Positions 1 to 8,068 of a DNA stretch of 64,000 nt are shown piece after piece. The notes below the pieces were generated by a model. The model saw only the letters and a list, made by a program, of their open reading frames with translations, was not told the DNA's origin and ran no database searches. Each line of letters starts with the position of its first letter. The stretch's first letter is position 1. The stretch covers positions 372,001 to 436,000 of the forward strand of contig JAJQRF010000002.1 in the NCBI GenBank assembly GCA_021228405.1. Reading direction: 5' to 3'. The translations under genes were made by a program, and so were the position numbers. This stretch comes from Pyrinomonadaceae bacterium (lineage in GTDB: Bacteria; Acidobacteriota; Blastocatellia; Pyrinomonadales; Pyrinomonadaceae).

Positions 1-2
1 TC

Positions 3-281
3 GATCTGCGCACGCTCGTTCCTTACGATTGGGAAGCGATTGCCGAATCGGTCAGGAAAACGAACCGCGTCATCGTTGCGCACGAAGACCCGCTTTCGTT
101 CGGCTACGGGGCAGAACTTGCCGCGCGGATTTCCGACGAACTTTTTGAATATCTGGATGCACCCGTCAGACGCGTCGGCGCAACCGATACCTTCGTCGCT
201 TACGCTCCGCAGGTCGAAGATTTCATTTTGCCGCAGTCGGAAGATGTCGAAAAAGCCGTTAAGGAATTGATGAAATATTGA
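3..281 (+). CDS. 2-oxo acid dehydrogenase E1 component, beta subunit (3' end only)
   Basis: Reading frame open from the window edge to TGA at 279-281, about 92 residues. The text ([16 protein letters not shown], then [20 protein letters not shown], ending in [19 protein letters not shown]) matches the C-terminal transketolase-type domain of E1-beta subunits of pyruvate or branched-chain 2-oxo acid dehydrogenases. That domain helps hold the E1 heterotetramer together and contacts the E2 core. The N-terminal part lies outside the window, so pyruvate versus branched-chain specificity cannot be decided. The family assignment is confident. Confidence 0.85.
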   Translation, partial: DLRTLVPYDWEAIAESVRKTNRVIVAHEDPLSFGYGAELAARISDELFEYLDAPVRRVGATDTFVAYAPQVEDFILPQSEDVEKAVKELMKY

Positions 282-405
282 TGAAAAAATGAAAAAGGTG
301 TATTATCGCCTTGCCTTTAGGTATTTATCGCCTCAGGCGGTGCTGGCGGTAATTCTTCCCGTACTTTTCTAAAAGCACCATTGCTATTTGACAGGAGAAT
401 CCGAT

Positions 406-624
406 ATGAAGAAACTTTTTGCAACTTTGATGCTGCTCGTGTGTGTGTCTGCCGTATTTGCAAGCAAAACCGGCGATTCGGCAATCGAAAATCCGAATAA
501 GCAATACGGACTTTGCCACAACGAAGCAGGCAAATGGAATCCGCAAAGTAAAAATTGCGACCCGACTGCCTGCGGCTGTTTATTTCATCAGATCGAAGAT
601 TTCATTCTTGGAATCTTTGAATAA
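406..624 (+). CDS. small exported cysteine-containing protein
   Basis: Encodes 72 residues beginning MKKLFATLMLLVCVSAVFA, a clear Sec signal peptide, followed by about 50 mature residues with four cysteines (LCHNEAGKWNPQSKNC and TACGC). The start at 406 is chosen over an in-frame codon at 388 because AGGAGA lies seven bases upstream and the signal peptide begins there. The cysteines suggest disulfides or metal binding in the periplasm. I do not recognise a family. A strong terminator follows, so it is probably a single-gene unit. Confidence 0.6.
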   Translation: MKKLFATLMLLVCVSAVFASKTGDSAIENPNKQYGLCHNEAGKWNPQSKNCDPTACGCLFHQIEDFILGIFE

Positions 625-676
625 TTTGAATCGGAATCTTGTGTAGCTTGTAGTAAAGGTCTTCCCGAAAGAAATT

Positions 677-711
677 AAAGCCCGAAACAGTTTATCGTTT
701 CGGGCTTTTTT
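677..711 (+). terminator. Rho-independent terminator after the small exported gene
   Basis: A 12-bp perfect stem (677-688 with 697-708), GC-rich in its core (GCCCGAAAC), has an 8-base loop and runs into a T tract. It lies 53 bases after the stop codon at 624. Confidence 0.9.
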
Positions 712-727
712 CCACTTTAAATTATTT

Positions 728-757
728 GAAGGAAGCCGCTTCCCGACGGCTTCCTTC
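728..757. terminator. second hairpin, possible bidirectional terminator
   Basis: GAAGGAAGCCG (728-738) pairs perfectly with CGGCTTCCTTC (747-757) around an 8-base loop. It lies between the plus-strand gene ending at 624 and the minus-strand gene ending at 896, so it may stop transcription from either side, although the T tract is weak. Bases 758-895 show nothing else clear. Confidence 0.5.
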
Positions 758-895
758 CTTTATGTAGCTTAAAGGTTCGAGTCTAAACTACCTGACTCAT
801 TTTGAATTTTTTCAGTTAGCCAATCTTGAAGCAATGAATTTTTAACAGACGGTTATTTAACTGTTTCAACCTGAAATTTTATAGCAACAAACGGT

Positions 896-1690
896 TTATC
901 TAATTCTGTAAATTCCTGTTGCCAATCTTTCCGCCAATCCTTCTGCGACCAATTGATGATTGGCTTTTCCCGCCTCCCGACGCGAAAAACCGAAAGCTTT
1001 GGCAAATTCGCCGAGCGCGGTCGTGCCGCAGATTTTCAAAAAATTCCGCGCAAGTTCGCGAACGCCATCTTCACGCGTGATCTTTTTTGAAACTTCCTTC
1101 GGAAAACGTGCTTCGGCAAGCGTCCAAATGTAGGTAAATTTCGGTTGGTAAAGAACTTCCTGCGGAACCACTTTCATACATTTTTGCAGTTCGTCCAAAG
1201 CCTTCGTCAGATTTGCACGGTTTTCTATTTTTGCTTCAGCGCGCAGATCGGAAGTTCCCATTTCCCATTCCTTTCGCAAAACTTTCAAAACCTTTTGTGC
1301 GTCCGCCGACAATTTTTCCTTTTCTTCCGCTTTCGGAATTCCCCAGACCGCGTTGAAATGAGGAATAAGACGCGGTGCGACAAACATCGAGCGACCTTTG
1401 CAGAGTTTTGAATAGTAAACCTTTCCGCGCATCATCACTTCATCCTTGAGCGTCCACGCGAGGCTCATTTCAACGTCCTTCTGCACATTTTTCGGCGAAT
1501 GAGCGTCGCGCCGACCGCAAACGGCAATGTAAACGCTCGGCAGATTTGTCCGCGCATCGGTCAACCCCAGACAAAATCCTAAATCTTCGACCATTGCTTC
1601 GACCTGCAAAGCCGTTTCGATCTTTAAGGTTTCTTCGCGCCGCCATTTTCGATCGCGGAAATTTTCCACTTCTTCAAACGAGATTTTCAT
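896..1690 (-). CDS. hypothetical protein, possibly AlkZ-related (winged-helix DNA-binding type)
   Basis: Encodes 264 soluble residues with no signal peptide. The first half holds WRREETLKIETALQVEAMVEDLGFCLGLTD and SLAWTLKDEVMMRGKVYYSKL. The second half looks like helix-turn-helix repeats (RELARNFLKICGTTALGEFAKAFGFSRREA, then a short beta wing). The pattern of a helical core, winged helices and a C-terminal wing recalls AlkZ/YcaQ-type glycosylase relatives, but I cannot see the catalytic QxQ-type motif. Function is therefore unknown; nucleic acid binding is an inference. Confidence 0.5.
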   Translation of the reverse strand: MKISFEEVENFRDRKWRREETLKIETALQVEAMVEDLGFCLGLTDARTNLPSVYIAVCGRRDAHSPKNVQKDVEMSLAWTLKDEVMMRGKVYYSKLCKGRSMFVAPRLIPHFNAVWGIPKAEEKEKLSADAQKVLKVLRKEWEMGTSDLRAEAKIENRANLTKALDELQKCMKVVPQEVLYQPKFTYIWTLAEARFPKEVSKKITREDGVRELARNFLKICGTTALGEFAKAFGFSRREAGKANHQLVAEGLAERLATGIYRIR

Positions 1691-1720
1691 ACGACAATTC
1701 TAAAAGGCTTTGACCGAAAA

Positions 1721-1753
1721 GAAAAAGACGCTGAAACTTTCAACGTCTTTTTC
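1721..1753 (-). terminator. terminator of the metzincin-like gene
   Basis: GAAAAAGACG (1721-1730) pairs with CGTCTTTTTC (1744-1753), and an inner TGAAA/TTTCA pairing extends the stem. A/T tracts on both sides allow function in either direction. It sits 25 bases after the minus-strand stop at 1778. Confidence 0.75.
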
Positions 1754-1777
1754 GATCTTCGATAGTTCCGAAAGAAA

Positions 1778-3196
1778 CTATTGCTCCGCTTTGAGAAAAA
1801 CATCCCACGCCCAGCGTCCGAGTTGTGCGCCGTTTGCATCTCTGACTTTTGTGCGATATTTGAATTGATTGTCATAGCGGTCGGTGCGGCGCGACGGTTT
1901 GTAGTCGAGGTCGATCCTTCTGACTCCGGGAGCCGACAGTGTTTGCAGTTCGTTCGGTTCGGAAATGCCGTTATGGTTTACATCCTGCCATAATCTCAAA
2001 CGGTCGAAGATCGCATCTTGGGCGGTTATCTGACCGTCTCCGTTGCCGCCGAAGCCTGCCGTGTCGTATTCGGCGAGCGCGTTGAAGCCGTTTAATTCCA
2101 CGCCTTCGGGCGGCGGCGGCTGCGACGTAACACTGCCGAACAGCTCGCGTCCGCCGTCGATCACGCCGTTTCCGTTGCGGTCGAGCGCAAGCCACGCATC
2201 GTCGGAATCAACCGAAGTCCAGCTCCAACGTTCCGCCACGCCGTTGCCGTCCAAGTCGAAATCGACTCCGTTCAAAACATCGGTCAAAGAGAAACCGTTG
2301 CCCGAAACGTCAATGACGACCGGAGAACACGAACCGTCTTCGGAACAACTGCCCGAACAGCCGCACGAATCGAAATCATAGCCGCCGAATCTATTGCATT
2401 GGCTGATAAAACTATTCGAGCGGGTGCAGGTTCCGCCGCTGTTGACAAAACCCATTGCACAACCTGACGACGGATATTGCCCGAAGTCCGTTGTTCCATT
2501 ACAAAATCCCGGTATCGGTGTCGGTGTCGGCGTTGGTGTCGGTGTTGGTGTCGGCGTGACGGGACAGTAAATCCGTTGGATGGATTGAAAGTCACAAGAT
2601 GTCGGAGTCGGATACGCAATACCCATTATGCTCCGATTTGGCTGAGTTGGAAATGTTTCATTTGCAAGTCCTAATGAGTGACCTGCTTCATGGGCTGAAA
2701 CTCTGCCAAGCGCATTAACTCCCGGAGAAGTATCGGTTAAGTCATTTCGGAGCAACATAAGCCCGGCACGAACTCTCTGAGTCGGCAATCCTGAATTACT
2801 AAATTCTGCAATGAATTGACCATTAGGCGAGGTAGGGCGATGGATAAAAATTGTGTTGTTAGGAATATTCTCTTGTGGATTATACTCCCGATTGGCTCTC
2901 GTCGCAGTATTAAAAGTTACACCGGAGCATGGAGCAGAATTCCACTGCTGGATACCATTACTGATAGCATTAAAGTCAGCGTTATCCGGCGTGTAAAAAA
3001 CTTGCGTGCTAACGGTCGTTCCAGATTCCCATGCACGACGCATAGGCGCATTTGGTTCAAAGGGTGGCGGTTCACCGCCGCAGTTTGATGGTTGAGCACT
3101 TACGGATAGTTCACTAATAGGAATCACAACAGTAATAAAACATACAAGAATAATAGAGAGTTGAAGTAAAAACTCTAATTTACGTATATGTTGCAT
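1778..3196 (-). CDS. secreted metzincin-like zinc protease with dockerin/EF-hand-like C-terminus
   Basis: Encodes 472 residues. Residues 1-34 form a long signal peptide. A matrixin-like catalytic region follows with HEAGHSLGLAN (H169, E170, H173, G176) and a likely Met-turn (IMGIAYP, M191). The third zinc-ligand position is Asn179 instead of His or Asp. A Thr-Pro repeat linker spans about residues 213-229. The rest is cysteine-rich and then carries four calcium-loop-like segments (DLDGNG, DRNGNG, GNGDGQ, DVNHNG). It should be secreted or cell-surface. The start has AAGGAGA eight bases upstream. Activity is uncertain because of the altered ligand. Confidence 0.75.
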   Translation of the reverse strand: MQHIRKLEFLLQLSIILVCFITVVIPISELSVSAQPSNCGGEPPPFEPNAPMRRAWESGTTVSTQVFYTPDNADFNAISNGIQQWNSAPCSGVTFNTATRANREYNPQENIPNNTIFIHRPTSPNGQFIAEFSNSGLPTQRVRAGLMLLRNDLTDTSPGVNALGRVSAHEAGHSLGLANETFPTQPNRSIMGIAYPTPTSCDFQSIQRIYCPVTPTPTPTPTPTPTPIPGFCNGTTDFGQYPSSGCAMGFVNSGGTCTRSNSFISQCNRFGGYDFDSCGCSGSCSEDGSCSPVVIDVSGNGFSLTDVLNGVDFDLDGNGVAERWSWTSVDSDDAWLALDRNGNGVIDGGRELFGSVTSQPPPPEGVELNGFNALAEYDTAGFGGNGDGQITAQDAIFDRLRLWQDVNHNGISEPNELQTLSAPGVRRIDLDYKPSRRTDRYDNQFKYRTKVRDANGAQLGRWAWDVFLKAEQ

Positions 3197-3206
3197 TGGA
3201 TTCTCC

Positions 3207-3956
3207 TTAGTTTTCGTTGGTGGTCAGTGCAGTAACTTTTGTTTTAATAATTTGCATAAGGTTATCACTTGTTCCGTTAAATTCATTATACGGAATTACG
3301 GTATCAAGTGACCGTGCCTTACCATCCTTTAGCTCGTAAGCAGTAACTAAAACGTAATTCGGACTATCCTTTTCTGTTTTGAGAAATAGAAGGTAGTGAC
3401 CGCCGACTTCGGGGAAATCCTGACCGTCGAATCGGTATATTACTTTCTGACCGTTCTGGTATCGAACGTATCCGCCTGCCCTGTCTGTCGTAATGATACT
3501 GTCTTTGGTAATTTTGCCTGTGTTATCGGCGCGAAAAATCTCGTCAACGCGAATAGTAAACTCGGTATATACACTGCCTTTGTCGTTTGCGAGAAACGCC
3601 GTTGCAGTATTAATTTCGCCGATCACGATCAAATTGCTCTCGGCAATGGGAATCGCCGGCGGAGGCTTTACGGCATCATACACAATTACGCCGTCAGTTT
3701 CGGGATGCGGATTTTTTTTGACAAAATATTGTTGACCATCATAGCGTTTGCTCTTCAAACGTCGGGCTTCGCGCTCCGTGGCGTTTGCTATTTCCGGTGT
3801 GTCGTAATCCACTACCGGATACCGACTCAAATCATCAGTGGTCGGCGATTCTACTTTGTTTCGTTGGCTGTAACTTTGTCTTGAACCGAATGAAACGGCA
3901 ATCGTGACAAGAACCACAAGTGCAACAATGCCCCATATAACTTTATTTCTATTCAT
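3207..3956 (-). CDS. membrane-anchored or exported protein, tandem paralog A
   Basis: Encodes 249 residues with an N-terminal hydrophobic segment (VIWGIVALVVLVTIAVSFG), then an extracytoplasmic domain. It shares with its neighbour the blocks VVDY, KNPHP, FTIRV, GGYVRYQNGQKV and PNYVLVTAYEL, so the two are tandem duplicates. It lies 10 bases before the metzincin-like gene on the same strand and may be co-transcribed with it. I recognise no family; the motif 'GQKV(I/L)Y...P.VG..Y(L/V)FFL' is shared. A role outside the membrane is inferred. Confidence 0.7.
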   Translation of the reverse strand: MNRNKVIWGIVALVVLVTIAVSFGSRQSYSQRNKVESPTTDDLSRYPVVDYDTPEIANATEREARRLKSKRYDGQQYFVKKNPHPETDGVIVYDAVKPPPAIPIAESNLIVIGEINTATAFLANDKGSVYTEFTIRVDEIFRADNTGKITKDSIITTDRAGGYVRYQNGQKVIYRFDGQDFPEVGGHYLLFLKTEKDSPNYVLVTAYELKDGKARSLDTVIPYNEFNGTSDNLMQIIKTKVTALTTNEN

Positions 3957-4131
3957 AAAAACCTCGACTACAAGAAACGAACCTCTCGGAGTAAAACAAC
4001 AAGATACACCACGGATTTTAAGTTCGATTTATGTTACGCCTATAAAAACAGAGTGTCAATATTTTTTAAAGTTGTTAAGTTACTCTCAATATGAAATAAG
4101 ACAATTTCAGCACAGAGTCCCTGAGAGATTT

Positions 4132-4890
4132 TTAGTTTTGGAAAACTCTTCCAGCAATCTTATTGGTTATAAATTCAGTAAACTTCTGTTTACTCATTTT
4201 CTTGAAGTCATCGAAATCGTTGCTTGCATAATCCAGTTGAGTGATGCCCGAATTTTCCAATTTGTATAAAGTCAATATTTTGTAATTAGGACTTACTTTA
4301 TCTTGAGTTAAAAAGAAAACATACTCGTTTCCGACGGCAGGCAGAGCCCTTTCCGAATTCATATAAAGAACTTTTTGCCCGTTCGGATAGCGCACAAAGC
4401 CGCCTTCCCTGTCAGCGATCACGGACTTTGCGACTTCGGTTTTATTGTCCGTGTCATCCTTCAGAATACTGTTGATTTTAATGGTAAATTCTGAGTAAAC
4501 ACCTTGTTTGTCGTTGGAAAGATAGGCTTTTACACCAGTAATTTTCCCGACAATAACTAAACTTCTTTCATTGACAGGAATGAGAGACGGCGGTTCGGTT
4601 TCGTCATAACGTCCGACACCGCTGTCATCCGGGTGCGGATTTTTGATAACCCAACTTTGGTCATCGTAACGATTATTTTTCAGTTTCCTGATTTCACGCT
4701 CTTTTTCGTCGGCAGGTTCGGGAGCATTATAATCAACCACCGCATATTTGCTGAGATCATCGATAAATCCTTCTTCATTCTTGTTTTTATTACCCTGCTG
4801 ACTGTGACCTTTATCAGTTCCGAAAGAAATGACAATGGTCATTGCAACAATTATTGCTACGAAAGCCCACATCAATCGGTTGGTTTTCAT
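4132..4890 (-). CDS. membrane-anchored or exported protein, tandem paralog B
   Basis: Encodes 252 residues and is colinear with the protein at 3207-3956. It has a hydrophobic N-terminus (LMWAFVAIIVAMTIVISFG), then VVDYNAPE, KNPHPDDSGV, GVYSEFTIKINSI, GGFVRYPNGQKVLYM and VFFLTQDKVSPNYKILTLY. The start at 4890 has AAGGAGAG just upstream. The 175-base gap to the next paralog has no clear terminator, so the two may share a transcript. No known domain is recognised. Confidence 0.7.
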   Translation of the reverse strand: MKTNRLMWAFVAIIVAMTIVISFGTDKGHSQQGNKNKNEEGFIDDLSKYAVVDYNAPEPADEKEREIRKLKNNRYDDQSWVIKNPHPDDSGVGRYDETEPPSLIPVNERSLVIVGKITGVKAYLSNDKQGVYSEFTIKINSILKDDTDNKTEVAKSVIADREGGFVRYPNGQKVLYMNSERALPAVGNEYVFFLTQDKVSPNYKILTLYKLENSGITQLDYASNDFDDFKKMSKQKFTEFITNKIAGRVFQN

Positions 4891-5087
4891 ATTTTTCTCT
4901 CCTTTCTGCGCTTGGGAGCGCGGGTAGATTTCTCAAAAGAAAAGTTGTCCGGTCTTTTGAAAGGCTAAACGACCGCTAAGATTTGCGCTATAGAAATTGT
5001 TCGACAGTTTACAGGGACAGTATAAACAACAAAAGAGTTTATTTCCAGAAAAATATTAAAACATCGATGTTGCAAAAATAAAAATTA

Positions 5088-5116
5088 AAAAGCCTCGCAA
5101 TCAATGCGAGGCTTTT
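5088..5116. terminator. terminator, likely bidirectional
   Basis: AAAAGCCTCGCA (5088-5099) pairs perfectly with TGCGAGGCTTTT (5105-5116) around a 5-base loop. A-rich and T-rich flanks support function for the minus-strand glycine-zipper gene ending at 5146. Confidence 0.85.
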
Positions 5117-5145
5117 CGAGTGAGGGTCAGGATTTTTGGAATAAA

Positions 5146-6741
5146 CTATCTGATCGGCGAAGAAGATTGAACCGTTATCGAAGAACCTTGTTTCAATTGC
5201 AGATCGTCTTTGCCCTGCACGATGACGGAACCTGCCCCCGCACCGCCGCCGATGATCGCGCCGATTGCCGCACCTTTTGCGCCGCCCGCGATTGCGCCGA
5301 TAACCGCGCCGATTCCTGCACCGATTCCGCCGCGTTTGACGGTTTCCTTCGTCTGGCTGTTGCCTTTCGCTTCACCTTCCGTGCCGACTTTAACGGTTTT
5401 TCCTTCCGTGTCGGTGATGCTCTGCAAATATCCGGCAAAATCGTAAGTTTCCCCGTTTCGCAAAGTTATCTTTTCAAAATTGAATGTGATCTGTGAACGT
5501 CCCGAAACCTTGCCCGAACGGTTGATGCCCGTGATGTAACCTTCGACGGTCGCACCGCGAAACTGGTCGGGCGATTGTACGGTCATTCTGAAACGGTCGT
5601 TGTTTTGCGAAACTTTCGTATCGATGTCGTTCTCCAAAACTCCCGTAATCATCGTTCCGTTCGGAACGATATAAGTTCCGCGCCGCGTATTTGTCGCCGT
5701 CGGCACGTTGCCGTTCGGATAGCGGTCGTCGGGATCGTTAGTCGAATAAGTGTCGTTATCGTCGCTGTTCCCATTGCCGATTCCGAGCCGCGCAACCGCG
5801 TCGGTTTTCGTGTAGAAACTGTCGGCAAAAACCGTCTGTGCCAGATAATCGGTCGTGATGCGGCGTGTCACCTTCAAAGTTCTGCCGTTGTCGGTCGATG
5901 CAAAAGTGATGGTGTAATCCGTATCGCCGCCGAAACTCGAAACGGTCAATTCCTGCCCGCGCAGAGCCGCGCGAAGACGAATCGTTCTGCCGTTTGAATT
6001 ATCGGTGCGCGTGGTTCCGTCAGCCGTAAAAGTAACGGGTGCGGCTTTTGAAGAAGCCAGCGTGACCTGATTTCCGCGAACCTGAATGGCGATTTGTTCG
6101 GGTGCTTCAAGCTTATCTTCCAAATCCTGAACATTTTCACTTCCGCGAATATTGCTGTTATTGATGATCTCGTCGGTGTTTTCGCTTCTGCCTTCATCGA
6201 GCTGATAAGTTCCCGTCAAGCCGTAACTGTTGGCGGTCGAAGGATAATTGTTCGACGGGTAGTTAGCATCGTCATCATTCGGAAAATTCGTATTTCCGCC
6301 GTTCGTATTCGCCGAAACATTATAATTTGAAGCCAGACGGTCGATTAGGTTTTGAACGTTTGTCCAGTCGTTTTCGATCTTTCGATTTTGCGGATTCGAT
6401 TGCAGATATTCGTCAACCCGCTGTGACGCGTCGAGAATTGCCGAAACGTCGTCCGCATTTTCGCGGCGGCGGTTGAGATTGTCGCTAAACGTGCGAACCG
6501 TTTTTTGCAATTCCCTCAAATCGTTCGTCACGTCGTCGATCTCCTGACGGTCAACGGAATTATTACGCAGTTGATACGTCAAACCGTATTGAAAATCGTC
6601 GATTCTCGAACTCAAACTGCGAACGATGTCACGCACTTCGCGTTCGTTGCGGCGCGTTTGCGCGTCGGCTTGCGCCGCGATGCCGAAAATCATCAAACCA
6701 ATCGTTAAATAAACGGAAAACACACTTTTTAGTCTGTTCAT
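5146..6741 (-). CDS. exported glycine-zipper protein with coiled N-terminal domain
   Basis: Encodes 531 residues. The start is set at 6741 because a signal peptide (MNRLKSVFSVYLTIGLMIFGIAAQADAQ) begins there and GAGAGGA lies upstream; the frame stays open to 6936 without a better start. The N-terminal 120 residues are helical (REVRDIVRSLSSRIDDFQYGL). Middle beta-rich parts follow, including a lipocalin-like 'LTGTYQLDEGRSEN' block. The C-terminus has a glycine zipper (GGIGAGIGAVIGAIAGG, then GAAIGAIIGGGAGAG), which in other families packs in or on membranes. Envelope location is likely; the function is unknown. Confidence 0.7.
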   Translation of the reverse strand: MNRLKSVFSVYLTIGLMIFGIAAQADAQTRRNEREVRDIVRSLSSRIDDFQYGLTYQLRNNSVDRQEIDDVTNDLRELQKTVRTFSDNLNRRRENADDVSAILDASQRVDEYLQSNPQNRKIENDWTNVQNLIDRLASNYNVSANTNGGNTNFPNDDDANYPSNNYPSTANSYGLTGTYQLDEGRSENTDEIINNSNIRGSENVQDLEDKLEAPEQIAIQVRGNQVTLASSKAAPVTFTADGTTRTDNSNGRTIRLRAALRGQELTVSSFGGDTDYTITFASTDNGRTLKVTRRITTDYLAQTVFADSFYTKTDAVARLGIGNGNSDDNDTYSTNDPDDRYPNGNVPTATNTRRGTYIVPNGTMITGVLENDIDTKVSQNNDRFRMTVQSPDQFRGATVEGYITGINRSGKVSGRSQITFNFEKITLRNGETYDFAGYLQSITDTEGKTVKVGTEGEAKGNSQTKETVKRGGIGAGIGAVIGAIAGGAKGAAIGAIIGGGAGAGSVIVQGKDDLQLKQGSSITVQSSSPIR

Positions 6742-6925
6742 CTTAAAAAATCCTCTCAAAATCGAAACTGCCCGGAAAGCGCAAACCGTAGTTTGCTGAT
6801 AGATTTGAAGCATATTTTGTGCCAAAAGGTTGTTTGCCGAAAACGGATTGTTATTTTCATTCGGATTATGTGATAAAATTCGGCGAAAAGGTTCTAAAAT
6901 CTTCCTTCCGAAAAAGGAGAATTCA

Positions 6926-7354
6926 ATGTCAAACAATACTTATAAAGCAACTATAAATTATGCGGGAAATGAGTTTTTCATCGGCACAAGCCCGAGCGGA
7001 CACGCGCAAGCTATTGATTCAAATGGTGATAGGAAATCTGCGCCGACACCGATGGAAATGCTCCTCGTTTCGGTCGGGGCTTGCACGGCGGTCGATGTCA
7101 TTTCGATTTTGCAGAAAAAACGGCAAAAAGTTTCGGATTACAAAGTCGAAGTAACAGGCGAACGGCGCGAGGAATTTCCGCGTGCATTTACCGCCTTTCA
7201 CATTCACCATATCGTGTATGGACACGACGTTTCCGAACAGGCGTTGGCACAGGCGATTCAGCTTTCGGACGAAAAATATTGTTCGGTTGCCGCGACGGTT
7301 CGTCCGACGGCGAAAATCACGACGAGTTTTGAAATTATCGAAACTGAAGGATAG
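6926..7354 (+). CDS. OsmC family protein
   Basis: Encodes 142 residues. Both OsmC/Ohr-type cysteines are present: C53 in SVGACTAVDV and C119 in DEKYCSVAATV. In this family they reduce organic hydroperoxides or act as a general thiol switch in the cytoplasm. The length is typical. The start at 6926 follows AAGGAGA by six bases; an upstream in-frame codon at 6830 would overlap the promoter region of the divergent gene. Within the family it looks closer to the YhfA-type branch than to Ohr, so the substrate is uncertain. Confidence 0.85.
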   Translation: MSNNTYKATINYAGNEFFIGTSPSGHAQAIDSNGDRKSAPTPMEMLLVSVGACTAVDVISILQKKRQKVSDYKVEVTGERREEFPRAFTAFHIHHIVYGHDVSEQALAQAIQLSDEKYCSVAATVRPTAKITTSFEIIETEG

Positions 7355-7362
7355 AGAATAAA

Positions 7363-7460
7363 TCATCCACAGATGAACACGGATGGACGCAGATAAGAAT
7401 GATATTTCCCTTAAAAATCTTCTTTTCAATCAGCGTTTATCTGTGTTCATCTGTGGATAA
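7363..7460. repeat. dispersed palindromic repeat, copy 1 (CCACAGATGAACAC family)
   Basis: The left arm (about 7363-7396) carries CCACAGATGAACACGGAT. The right arm (7431-7460) carries its near reverse complement, ATCTGTGTTCATCTGTGG. A second copy with the same arms lies at 46761-46836. It fills the gap between the OsmC gene and the DUF3828 gene. Confidence 0.8.
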
Positions 7461-7470
7461 ATAAAAAGTT

Positions 7471-7932
7471 ATGAAAAAGGGATTTTACAAATATATCGGA
7501 TTTACATTTTTACTTGCGGTTTTATTGTGCGGAAACGCATTTGCACAGAGCAGTTCGCCCGAAGCGACCGCAAAGGAATTTTACAAATGGTATCTGACCG
7601 AACTGAACGCATCGCGCGAACCGCGAGATCAGAAAGCCGAAATGACGAAATACGTTTCCAAACGGCTTTACAAATGGATGAGTTCAAAGGCTTATGAAGA
7701 ATACGGCGCGGATTATATTATCGATGGTCAGGATTATAACGAAGATTGGGTCAAAGGAATTACGACGACAAAAGCCGTCGTTAAAGGAAATACGGCAACT
7801 TTCAAGATTATGCTGACACCGCCGAAAGGCAGTGAGAACAGCACCTGGAAACATACTTTATCGCTCAAGCTCGTGAAGGAAAACGGCACTTGGAAAATCG
7901 ACAGCGTAAATAATCGCGCATTGCTTTCTTAG
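7471..7932 (+). CDS. exported DUF3828-like protein
   Basis: Encodes 153 residues with a signal peptide (MKKGFYKYIGFTFLLAVLLCGNAFAQ). The mature part, SPEATAKEFYKWYLTELNAS, then TWKHTLSLKLVKENGTWKIDSV, matches the DUF3828 pattern of an NTF2-like cone fold with an ending 'G.WKI..V'. These are periplasmic proteins of unknown role. It begins 10 bases after a palindromic repeat and no clear ribosome site is seen. Confidence 0.7.
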   Translation: MKKGFYKYIGFTFLLAVLLCGNAFAQSSSPEATAKEFYKWYLTELNASREPRDQKAEMTKYVSKRLYKWMSSKAYEEYGADYIIDGQDYNEDWVKGITTTKAVVKGNTATFKIMLTPPKGSENSTWKHTLSLKLVKENGTWKIDSVNNRALLS

Positions 7933-8068
7933 AATCGAAAAAAATCGAATCCGGCAGTAGAGATTTTCAGAGGAATCTCTCCTGCTTTTCACATTTTTAA
8001 GAAACATTTTGCGCATCTCGCCGATAATTTCAGTTAGAAAAATAAATTTACTCAGAGGAGCAAGCAAA

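Noticed and set aside
2500-2570. Repetitive DNA as a separate repeat element
   Set aside because: It is the coding sequence of the Thr-Pro linker of the metzincin-like protein, explained by the protein.
5575-5997. Plus-strand 140-codon frame opposite the glycine-zipper gene
   Set aside because: The minus-strand frame has a signal peptide, ribosome site and domain features; the plus frame has none.
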